Notes under the pieces: model-generated
The model's input: only the letters and a program-made list of their open reading frames with translations
Told to the model about the DNA's origin: nothing
Database searches by the model: none
DNA from: Bacillota bacterium
Lineage (GTDB): Bacteria; Bacillota; Clostridia; Oscillospirales; Oscillospiraceae
Direction: 5' to 3'
DNA: 13,169 nucleotides
Assembly: GCA_009781925.1 (NCBI GenBank)
Contig: WQUU01000122.1
Span: forward strand, 1 to 13,169
Program-made: the position numbers and the translations under genes
In this document: one piece after another, positions 5,862 to 11,927 of the stretch
How the letters are laid out: each line of letters begins with the position of its first letter
How positions within the stretch are numbered: position 1 is the stretch's first letter

Positions 5862-6989
5862 TCACATTTTTTTCGCGACGGCCAAATGTTCCGCCAGCTC
5901 GGCCATGGCGGCGGGGATATCGATGGCCTGGGGGCACTTCTCTGTACAGGCGTTGCAACTGATGCAGTTTTTTGGCCACTGCTCCTCCGGCAGGGCCAGC
6001 GCGTCCTGCAGCTCCCAGTCGCTCTCCGCCACGCGGTAATCGTTGAGCGTCTCCAAGAGGCCGGGGGTGTCCAAGCCCACGGGACAGCCGTCGCAGTAGT
6101 TGCACTTTGTGCAGGGGATGACAATTTTGCTTTTGAGCAACGCCACGGCTTCCGCCAAAACCTCCCGCTCCGGGTCGGACAGAGGACTGAAGTCCGACAT
6201 GGTTTGCAGGTTGTCTCGCGCCTGTTCCGCGCTGGACATCCCGCTGAGCACAGTCTGTACCCCCGGCAACCCGGCCGCCCAGCGCATCGCCCAGGAGGCG
6301 ACGCTGCGCTTCGGCGCCGCCGCCTTTAGCAGCGCATCCGCCTCGGGACAGAGGGCGGCAAGCCGCCCGCCGCGCACAGGCTCCATGACGACAATGGGGA
6401 TGTTCCGAGTACGGAGCAGTGCGTACAGGGTCTTGGCGTCGAGGTAATCCCAGTCGAAGTAGTTGAGCTGCATCTGGGCAAAATCCCATCCGCCGTAGCT
6501 GTCCAGGAATTTTTCCACCAATTCCGGTTTTGCGTGGATAGAGAAGCCCAGATAGCGGATCTTCCCCTCCTCCCGGAAGCGCTCCAGCGCGGGGAGCACC
6601 CAGCCTGTCTCATAGACCTTATAGCTGTTCGGCTCCAGGCTGTGGAAGAGATAAAAATCGAAGTGATCCACACCGCAGCGGTTCAGCTGATCTTGAAAAA
6701 TGTCATAGACGTCCTGCTCACATTTGACCTTCCAGGGGGGCAGCTTTGTGGCCAGAAAATAACTATCCCGCGGATATTTGCTCAGGGCCTTGCCGATAAC
6801 CGGCTCCGACTCGCCGCCGTGATAGAGATAGGCCGTGTCGAAGTAGTTGACCCCGCCGGCATAGCAGAGATCAATAATCTCCTCCGCCTTTGGAACGTCG
6901 ATTTTCCCTTCGGTTGTCGTGGGAAAGCGCATACAGCCCAGACCCAGAAGCGACGTGCGCAGACCGTCCTTGAAATCACGGTATTGCAT
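5862..6989 (-). CDS. Aldo/keto reductase with C-terminal ferredoxin-like 4Fe-4S domain
   Basis: A 375-residue soluble oxidoreductase. Residues 1 to about 280 form an aldo/keto-reductase barrel with the catalytic set D51 (in FDTAYLY), Y56, K82 (ATKLP) and H116 (FHSLEP), which normally reduces carbonyls with NADPH. The C-terminal part adds two cysteine clusters: C293-C296-C299-C302 followed by Pro, and C342-C345-C348-C352 followed by Pro. Both fit 4Fe-4S binding. This fusion is a known group in anaerobes, often annotated '4Fe-4S binding protein' or aldo/keto reductase; the electron partner and true substrate are unknown. Start: ATG at 6987-6989 with AGAGGAG 7 bases upstream. I see no clear promoter, but the hairpin cluster upstream suggests separation from plsY. 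It converges with the small plus-strand gene. A weak hairpin between them at about 5838-5863 is not convincing as a terminator. Confidence 0.92.
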   Translation of the reverse strand: MQYRDFKDGLRTSLLGLGCMRFPTTTEGKIDVPKAEEIIDLCYAGGVNYFDTAYLYHGGESEPVIGKALSKYPRDSYFLATKLPPWKVKCEQDVYDIFQDQLNRCGVDHFDFYLFHSLEPNSYKVYETGWVLPALERFREEGKIRYLGFSIHAKPELVEKFLDSYGGWDFAQMQLNYFDWDYLDAKTLYALLRTRNIPIVVMEPVRGGRLAALCPEADALLKAAAPKRSVASWAMRWAAGLPGVQTVLSGMSSAEQARDNLQTMSDFSPLSDPEREVLAEAVALLKSKIVIPCTKCNYCDGCPVGLDTPGLLETLNDYRVAESDWELQDALALPEEQWPKNCISCNACTEKCPQAIDIPAAMAELAEHLAVAKKM

Positions 6990-7035
6990 GGAAAAACTCC
7001 TCTCATTTGGAGGTATTCGACCTTAAAGGGGGTGT

Positions 7036-7100
7036 GGGGCGCAGCCCCGCAAAAGGAAAAAATAAAATAACTATTTTTTTGCGGGGCGTCGGGGACGCCG
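7036..7100 (-). terminator. Hairpin cluster between plsY and the aldo/keto reductase gene, probable terminator
   Basis: Several stems are packed in about 65 bases. GGGGC-GCA-GCCCC lies at 7036-7048. A perfect 10-bp pair CCCCGCAAAA (7045-7054) and TTTTGCGGGG (7077-7086) has an inner AAAATA-AC-TATTTT. A further pair, GGCGTC and GACGCC around a 3-base loop, lies at about 7085-7099. On the minus strand, T-rich sequence follows the first stem, so it can end the der-plsY transcript. The G/C-rich hairpins also look like a dispersed intergenic repeat of the kind common in Clostridia genomes. Confidence 0.55.
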
Positions 7101-7104
7101 CCCT

Positions 7105-7770
7105 CTACTCCCCGAACCGTTTGGGCCTGGCTTTGAAATCAAATTTGGGCTCCTTGTGATGGATGAGGCGGACGATGTTTTCCCTGTGCTGAAAAGCGAT
7201 GAGCAAAAAGCAGAACAGGCCGACGACACCCGGAAGGGCGCCGCCAAAACCGCCGATCCAGAGGCCCAGGGGAAAGAGCGCCGCGCCGATCAGGGAGGCC
7301 AGAGAGACATAGCGCGTCAGGACGAGCACAACGGCAAAGGCGGCGATGCATACGAGTCCCAAAAAGAAATTGGCGCTCAGCGCTATGACCCCGGCGCAGA
7401 GTGCGCCCTTCCCGCCCCGCAGGCCGTAATAGACCGGGTAGGAGTGGCCGAGCATCGCGCAAAAGCCCGCAAAGAGCAGGCCGACCTCCGCATAAAAGTT
7501 ATAGCCGGTTTTCACGTCCGCTGTCCCGCACATCCCCAGCAGCCAGTAGCCGATGAGTACGGCGAACACGGTTTTGAGCACGTCGATGGCGAGCAGAAGC
7601 GCCACCCCCGGCACGCCGAAGACGCGGTAGAAATTTGTGAGCCCCGCGTTGTGGCTGCCGTAGTTGCGGATATCTTTCTTAAAGATATACTTGGAGGCGA
7701 TGATCGCCCCGTTGATCGCGCCCAGAAGATAGGCGGCGATCGCAATGATGAAGAGCAGAAACGTGGTCAC
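7105..7770 (-). CDS. plsY: Acyl-phosphate:glycerol-3-phosphate acyltransferase PlsY
   Basis: A 221-residue integral membrane enzyme that moves a fatty acid from acyl phosphate to the 1-position of glycerol 3-phosphate, the first step of phospholipid synthesis in most bacteria. Hydrophobic segments are visible at about 3-25, 53-78, 97-112, 122-150 and 155-193. All three family motifs are present: GSHNAGLTNFYR (38-49), GHSYPVYYGLRGGKG (108-122) and the C-terminal HRENIVRL (195-202). The start is GTG at 7768-7770, overlapping the der stop as GTGA; the G-rich site AAGGGGG lies about 10 bases upstream inside der. The 4-base overlap points to coupled translation. gpsA, which often follows plsY in Firmicutes, is not downstream here. 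Confidence 0.96.
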   Translation of the reverse strand: MTTFLLFIIAIAAYLLGAINGAIIASKYIFKKDIRNYGSHNAGLTNFYRVFGVPGVALLLAIDVLKTVFAVLIGYWLLGMCGTADVKTGYNFYAEVGLLFAGFCAMLGHSYPVYYGLRGGKGALCAGVIALSANFFLGLVCIAAFAVVLVLTRYVSLASLIGAALFPLGLWIGGFGGALPGVVGLFCFLLIAFQHRENIVRLIHHKEPKFDFKARPKRFGE

Positions 7771-9095
7771 GAGTCGTTGTCCCCCTTTTGCCGGATGACC
7801 ATACGGATGGGTGTCCCCTCCAGGCCGAAGACCGAGCGAATCTGGTTTTCCAGGTAGCGCTGATAGGAGAAGTGAAACAGTTCCCGGTCGTTGCAGAAGA
7901 TCACAAAGTTGGGCGGTTTGATACCGGTCTGAGTCATATAGTAGATTTTGAGCCTGCGGCCCTTGTCGCTGGGGGGCTGAACCCTCGCCTGGGCGTCCGC
8001 CAGGACGCTGTTGAGCATCCCCGTGGTGATGCGCATGGCGCTCTGGCCATAGACAAAATTCACCAGCTCAAATATACGCCCTGTCCGCTGTCCCGTCAAG
8101 GCCGAAATGAAGAGAATCGGCGCGTAGGACATGAAACTCAGATTCCCCATGATCTGTTTGCGCTGTTTTTCCATGGTGCCGGTCTCTTTTTCCACCAAGT
8201 CCCACTTGTTCACCACGACAACGCTGGCCTTGCCCGCCTCATGGGCCAGGCCGGCGATTCTCGCGTCCTGCTCCGTGACGCCCTCCCGGGCGTCCAGCAG
8301 AACGAGACAGACATCCGCCCGCTCTATGGCCAGCTGGGCCCGCAGAACGGAGAATTTTTCGATGCGGCTGTCCACCTTGGACTTGCGGCGGATGCCGGCG
8401 GTGTCGATGAACAAAAAGCTGCCGTATTCGTTGTCCACCTCGGTGTCCACGGCGTCCCGGGTGGTGCCCGCCACGTCGGAGACGATCACCCGTTTTTCAC
8501 CGAGGATGTGGTTGATCAGCGAGGACTTGCCCACGTTGGGTTTGCCGATGAGGGCCACGCGGATGCGATCCTTCTCCTCGCCCTCCTCTTCCGGCGGCGG
8601 AAAACACGCCACAACGGCGTCCAGCAGGTCACCGGTGCCGTGGCCGTGGACGGCGGAGACAGGGATGGGGTCGCCGAGCCCCAAGTTGTAAAACGCATAG
8701 ACATCCGGATCCGGCTCGCCTGTTGCGTCCATCTTGTTCACCGCCAGGAGCACGGGCTTGTTCGCGCGTAAAAGCATGGCGGCCACCTCCTCGTCCGCTG
8801 CCGTGACCCCCGTGCCGATCTCGGTGACCAGCACGACCACGTCCGCGGCGTCGATGGCCAGCTGCGCCTGCTCGCGCATAAACAGCAAGATCTCATTGTC
8901 GGCCCTGGGCTCAATGCCGCCGGTGTCCACGATGTCAAAGCTCCGGCCGTTCCAGTCGCACGCGGCGTAGAGCCGGTCGCGGGTCACGCCAGGGGTGTTT
9001 TCCACGATGGACAGGCGTTTGCCCACCAGCCGGTTGAACAGCATGGATTTTCCGACATTGGGGCGGCCGACGATGGCCACAAGGGGTTTTGGCAT
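7767..9095 (-). CDS. der: Ribosome-assembly GTPase Der (EngA)
   Basis: A 442-residue protein with two consecutive GTPase domains, the hallmark of Der, needed for late assembly of the 50S ribosomal subunit. Domain 1: GRPNVGKS (10-17), TPGVTRD (34-40), DTGG (57-60), NKMD (120-123). Domain 2: GKPNVGKS (184-191), DVAGTTRD (207-214), DTAG (231-234), NKWD (296-299), SALTG (331-335). The C-terminal KH-like domain (about 355-437) contains LKIYYMTQT and GTPIRMVIR. Start: ATG at 9093-9095 with GGAGG 6 bases upstream. It overlaps plsY by 4 bases and is preceded by a low-GC gene that appears inserted between it and the DUF512 gene. A TAATAT followed by ATACGAGAGCG upstream resembles the -10 region of the yceD promoter, but lacks a good -35. 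Confidence 0.97.
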   Translation of the reverse strand: MPKPLVAIVGRPNVGKSMLFNRLVGKRLSIVENTPGVTRDRLYAACDWNGRSFDIVDTGGIEPRADNEILLFMREQAQLAIDAADVVVLVTEIGTGVTAADEEVAAMLLRANKPVLLAVNKMDATGEPDPDVYAFYNLGLGDPIPVSAVHGHGTGDLLDAVVACFPPPEEEGEEKDRIRVALIGKPNVGKSSLINHILGEKRVIVSDVAGTTRDAVDTEVDNEYGSFLFIDTAGIRRKSKVDSRIEKFSVLRAQLAIERADVCLVLLDAREGVTEQDARIAGLAHEAGKASVVVVNKWDLVEKETGTMEKQRKQIMGNLSFMSYAPILFISALTGQRTGRIFELVNFVYGQSAMRITTGMLNSVLADAQARVQPPSDKGRRLKIYYMTQTGIKPPNFVIFCNDRELFHFSYQRYLENQIRSVFGLEGTPIRMVIRQKGDNDS

Positions 9096-9144
9096 GGGGT
9101 TCCTCCGTAGGGCACATAGGGCAGTGCGCTCTCGTATATTACAG

Positions 9145-9573
9145 CTATAATTTTATTTCTACTTTTGGCATTAAATTTGTTTCCGCAGTCCAAGTTACAG
9201 CCGTTCCGTTTTTTAACCTTAACACCACAAAGGCTTTATAAAACTCCTCGGGGGTTGTGCTATTACGCCAGCCTTGCAAAAACGCTCTCGTCGGATGATT
9301 AACGATCTCATCTTTCAAAGCATTATCGTCAACAATTTCCAAGCAACCGCTTACTCTAATTTGCATATTTTGTCCGTTGAAACAAAGTTCCGCATTTTGG
9401 CAAGCAAGCACTTGACGATAGAGGTCTTTATACGCTCCCGTGTGGAATATTACCCCGTCCCTATCGGCGCGATATAAAAACATTCCCCGCACTCTTGGAA
9501 AATTCCCATCAATCGTTGCAAGATGAAAACTTGGATTTTTGTTCATTAATTCAAAAACTTGCTCTTTTGTCAT
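9145..9573 (-). CDS. Pyridoxamine 5'-phosphate oxidase-family (split-barrel flavin-binding) protein
   Basis: A 142-residue protein starting MTKEQVFELMNKNPSFHLAT. The pattern of an N-terminal helix, FHLATIDG-FPRVRGM (16-31), GVIFHTG (40-46), a KDLYRQV segment (49-55) and a later QIRVSGCLEIV strand (71-81) matches the small FMN-binding split-barrel family. True PdxH function is unlikely given the short length; a general flavin or F420-type reductase is possible and the substrate is unknown. Start: ATG at 9571-9573 with GAAGGA about 8 bases upstream, preferred over a longer frame beginning at 9615. Sampled stretches are about 40-42% G+C against roughly 60-75% in neighbours, so the gene is probably acquired. 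It lies between the DUF512 gene and der, transcribed in the same direction. Confidence 0.85.
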   Translation of the reverse strand: MTKEQVFELMNKNPSFHLATIDGNFPRVRGMFLYRADRDGVIFHTGAYKDLYRQVLACQNAELCFNGQNMQIRVSGCLEIVDDNALKDEIVNHPTRAFLQGWRNSTTPEEFYKAFVVLRLKNGTAVTWTAETNLMPKVEIKL

Positions 9574-9627
9574 TTTATTTTTCCTTCTACAAAAATTTAT
9601 ATTGCGGCGGATCACAGACCACGATCC

Positions 9628-10977
9628 CTATAAATCAAATATCGTCTCCACCAGCGCCGCGCCGTCCACCGGCACGGGGATTACCGGCACATTCAGCTCC
9701 CGCTGCACGTCCTCGACAGTCACGTCGTCCAGAAAGACGCCCTCGCCCTGGCGGAGCATAGTCTGGGGGATCAGCAGCCGCTCGCCCAAATCTTTTCCGC
9801 GCAAGGCGGCAATGAGGTCGCCGCCGGTGACGAGACCGGCCACATCGACAGTCTCCCCGAAGAAGGTGTTGGCGACGGGGTACACATGATATTGTAGTAT
9901 ACCACAGTTTTTCGCCGCTGTCTCTAGTAATTTCACAAAAATCGGCGCGGCGGCCACGCCTGTGGCGAGGCTAAACGGTTTCGGCGGCGCTGTAGGGCGC
10001 GGCGCCTCCGACGCGCCGTCCGCAGCCCCAACCGCGGTCAAGGCGGTCACTTCGTCTAGCGCGGCCAGGAACTCCGTCTCAAAGAGCCGGAGCATCCCCA
10101 CGCCGTTTTCCAGCTGAGGGTAATCCTCATAAGCCACATCCTCCGGCAGGGGAAACCCTGCCTTTAAATAGAACTCGTCCGCGCAGAAAAAGATACGGCT
10201 GCCGTGTTTGCGCAAACAGTATCCGGCGAAAGCCTCTACCTGGCGGACGGTCTCCGCCGCGGTATTCGCATCGAAGGCCCGCAGAGCGGGCAGCTGTTCG
10301 CGGTGCCTCGTCAGGCCCACGGGGACGACGGAGACGCTCTTCACCTGCGGGTACAGGGACGCCAGGTCGCCCATGGTTCTTTGCAGAGCCGGGCCGTCGT
10401 TGAGGCCGGGGCAGCAGACGATCTGGCAATGTGTTTCAACGCCGCCGGCGGATAAGCGCCGCAGTCTATGAAAACCCTCCGCCGCCTCGGGGTTTCCCAT
10501 GAGCTTGGCCCGCAGGGCGGGAGACGTCGCGTGGACGGAGACGTGGATGGGGCTGATTTTCAGCGCCAGGATCCGCTCCATCTCCCGCTCGGACAGGTTC
10601 GTGAGGGTGATGTAGTTGCCGGACAGGAAACTCAGGCGGGCGTCGTCATCCTTGAAATACAGAGACTGACGCAGACCCCGGGGGAGCTGATCCACAAAAC
10701 AGAACAGGCAATGATTCCGGCAGGCGCGGGGCCTGTCCATGAGCCTGCTCTCAAACGTCAGGCCCAAGTCCGTTCCCTCCGGTTTGTTGACACGGACGAG
10801 TTTAAACCGCCCATTTTGGCCTTTTAGCGCCAAGGTCAGGCGGCTGTCGTAGGTATAGAATTTGTAGTCCAGCACGTCCTCAATCGGACGGCTGTTGACG
10901 GAGACAAGCATATCCCCAATCTTGGCCTTGCCGGTGGCAGGGCTTTCCGCTTCAATGCCGGTGATAATCGCGGCCAT
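9628..10977 (-). CDS. DUF512 radical-SAM-like iron-sulfur protein
   Basis: A 449-residue protein of the DUF512 family, conserved in Clostridia next to der but of unproven function. The N-terminus (about 1-70) is PDZ-like, including the glycine-rich AKIGDMLVSVNSRPI. Then comes a radical-SAM-type cluster motif C86-x3-C90-x2-C93 (CRNHCLFC), followed by FVDQLPRGLR. The middle (about 105-300) resembles the radical-SAM barrel, and the C-terminal part (about 300-449) is the DUF512 region proper, ending IFDL. Start: ATG at 10975-10977 with GGGGAGGG 8 bases upstream; six extra codons to 10995 are open but unneeded. It is separated from the upstream rpmF gene by a terminator and a palindromic repeat, and I could not find its promoter. 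The reaction is unknown. Confidence 0.92.
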   Translation of the reverse strand: MAAIITGIEAESPATGKAKIGDMLVSVNSRPIEDVLDYKFYTYDSRLTLALKGQNGRFKLVRVNKPEGTDLGLTFESRLMDRPRACRNHCLFCFVDQLPRGLRQSLYFKDDDARLSFLSGNYITLTNLSEREMERILALKISPIHVSVHATSPALRAKLMGNPEAAEGFHRLRRLSAGGVETHCQIVCCPGLNDGPALQRTMGDLASLYPQVKSVSVVPVGLTRHREQLPALRAFDANTAAETVRQVEAFAGYCLRKHGSRIFFCADEFYLKAGFPLPEDVAYEDYPQLENGVGMLRLFETEFLAALDEVTALTAVGAADGASEAPRPTAPPKPFSLATGVAAAPIFVKLLETAAKNCGILQYHVYPVANTFFGETVDVAGLVTGGDLIAALRGKDLGERLLIPQTMLRQGEGVFLDDVTVEDVQRELNVPVIPVPVDGAALVETIFDL

Positions 10978-11000
10978 GTCTGCTTCCCTCCCCAAAAATG

Positions 11001-11068
11001 ACCTGTCATTCTGAGCGTAGCGAAGAATCTCAAGATTCTTCGGGCATAAAGCCCTCAGAATGACAGGT
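11001..11068. repeat. 68-bp palindromic dispersed repeat (REP-like)
   Basis: The ends ACCTGTCATTCTGAG (11001-11015) and CTCAGAATGACAGGT (11054-11068) are perfect 15-bp inverted copies. Inside lies a perfect 10-bp hairpin CGAAGAATCT-CA-AGATTCTTCG (11021-11042) and a small GGGC-ATAAA-GCCC (11042-11054). The sequence TGTCATTCTGAGCG...GCGAAGAATCT is, from general knowledge, a dispersed repeat seen in genomes of several unrelated phyla. It fills most of the gap between rpmF and the DUF512 gene. Confidence 0.85.
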
Positions 11069-11078
11069 TCGAATAGTG

Positions 11079-11104
11079 AAAAAGCCGCCGGGCGGCGACT
11101 TTTT
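11079..11104 (-). terminator. Terminator of the yceD-rpmF unit
   Basis: On the minus strand a GCCGC-CCG-GCGGC hairpin, flanked by A-rich sequence, is followed by TTTTT. It starts immediately after the rpmF stop codon and closes the two-gene unit. Confidence 0.8.
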
Positions 11105-11106
11105 GA

Positions 11107-11301
11107 CTACTTTTTCTTGTCTTCCTCGACCGCGATGACCTCGCGCCCGTTATACTGACCGCAGGCTTTGCAGACCCGGTGGGGCAATTTGAGCTCCCCG
11201 CAGCTAGGGCAGGTCACGAGCTTCGGCGCGCTGAGCTTCCAGTGGGAGCTGCGCCGCTTGTTGCGTCTCTGTTTGGAGACTTTAGATTTTGGAACCGCCA
11301 T
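11107..11301 (-). CDS. rpmF: 50S ribosomal protein L32
   Basis: A 64-residue basic ribosomal protein, normal length for the family. The start MAVPKSKVSKQRRNKRRSSH is the conserved N-terminus. Two cysteine pairs, C31-x2-C34 and C44-x2-C47, form the zinc-binding ribbon, so this is the zinc-containing (C+) form; C-minus paralogues are used in some Firmicutes during zinc shortage. Start: ATG at 11299-11301 with AGGAGGTG 8 bases upstream, directly after the yceD stop codon TAG. The gene is cotranscribed with yceD and ends at a strong terminator. plsX, which often follows rpmF in Firmicutes, is absent here. Confidence 0.98.
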   Translation of the reverse strand: MAVPKSKVSKQRRNKRRSSHWKLSAPKLVTCPSCGELKLPHRVCKACGQYNGREVIAVEEDKKK

Positions 11302-11315
11302 ATAGAATACACCTC

Positions 11316-11810
11316 CTATATATCCAAAAGCTGTTTCAGTCCAGCGAATCTTGGATCAATTTGTTTACCGCAGGCGCAGGGCCCCTCGTTGAGATCCGCC
11401 CCGCAGTTTGGGCACAGGCCCAGGCAGTCCGGATTGCACAGGTGCTTGCTGTCCATATTCAGAACAAAACAGGTCGTCAGGAGCTCGTCCAGATCCAAGC
11501 TGTCCCCCTCTAGCGGGAAGATGTCCGGATTCTCGTCGTCACCGGGATCGGCGGCCAGATGGACTTGGAGCGGGAGTTCGATTTTGAGAGGGAACGTTTT
11601 CACGCAACGGTCACACAGAATCGTCATCTCCGCTTTGAGCGCGCCGCTCAGTTCCAGCGCGCCGGCGGCGTTGCGCACAACGCCCTCCGCGGTCGGGGGC
11701 AAAGAGTACCTCTCCACGCCCGGGAAATCCAGCTCCGCCGGATCCAGCACACACGAAAACGGCAAAGACGCGCCGGGTATTTCGATGATCTCGCGCAGGT
11801 TGAGCTTCAT
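11316..11810 (-). CDS. yceD: YceD/DUF177 family protein, cotranscribed with L32
   Basis: A 164-residue protein of the DUF177 (YceD) family, which nearly always precedes rpmF and has been linked to large-subunit rRNA or ribosome metabolism; its exact role is unsettled. A first cysteine pair C66-x2-C69 (ILCDRCV) is followed by the family's signature near the C-terminus, KHLCNPDCLGLCPNCG, with C125, C129, C133 and C136, then C145 and C147 in GPCACGK. The cysteines suggest zinc binding. Start: ATG at 11808-11810 with GAGGTG about 4-6 bases upstream. A perfect promoter lies just upstream, giving a leader of only about 20 bases. The stop is 14 bases from the rpmF start. Confidence 0.95.
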   Translation of the reverse strand: MKLNLREIIEIPGASLPFSCVLDPAELDFPGVERYSLPPTAEGVVRNAAGALELSGALKAEMTILCDRCVKTFPLKIELPLQVHLAADPGDDENPDIFPLEGDSLDLDELLTTCFVLNMDSKHLCNPDCLGLCPNCGADLNEGPCACGKQIDPRFAGLKQLLDI

Positions 11811-11836
11811 ACTTCACCTCGCACAGTCGCTCTCGT

Positions 11837-11865
11837 ATTATAAGGGAACCATGCCGGATTGTCAA
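11837..11865 (-). promoter_or_regulatory. Perfect sigma-A promoter of yceD-rpmF
   Basis: On the minus strand TTGACA (11860-11865), a 17-base spacer and TATAAT (11837-11842): both hexamers match consensus exactly, as expected for a ribosomal protein unit. It lies between the terminator of the membrane-protein gene and the yceD start. Confidence 0.95.
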
Positions 11866-11875
11866 GATAAAAAGC

Positions 11876-11911
11876 AAAAAACCGCGCCCGATGCCGCCTG
11901 GCGCGGTTTTT
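11876..11911 (-). terminator. Terminator of the TM_helix membrane protein gene
   Basis: CCGCGCC (11882-11888) and GGCGCGG (11900-11906) form a perfect 7-bp G/C stem with an 11-base loop, extended by an A-run/T-run pairing. On the minus strand it is followed by TTTTTT. It lies 16 bases after the stop codon of the gene at 11928-13145. Confidence 0.9.
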
Positions 11912-11927
11912 GCTCTCTGAAATGGCC

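Noticed and set aside
5838..5877. Possible terminator between the convergent small gene and reductase gene
   Set aside because: AAATTGC and GCAAATT give only a mismatched 7-position A/T-rich stem with an 11-base loop; a T run follows at a distance on the plus strand, but this is too weak to call.
7156..8771. Long plus-strand frames opposite plsY and der (7156-7857 and 7788-8771)
   Set aside because: They are mirror frames of two unmistakable housekeeping genes with full motifs, and have no promoter or domain of their own.
9574..9615. N-terminal extension of the split-barrel protein (MIRRNINFCRRKNK)
   Set aside because: The ribosome site GAAGGA lies inside this stretch, correctly spaced for the ATG at 9571-9573, and the domain begins there.
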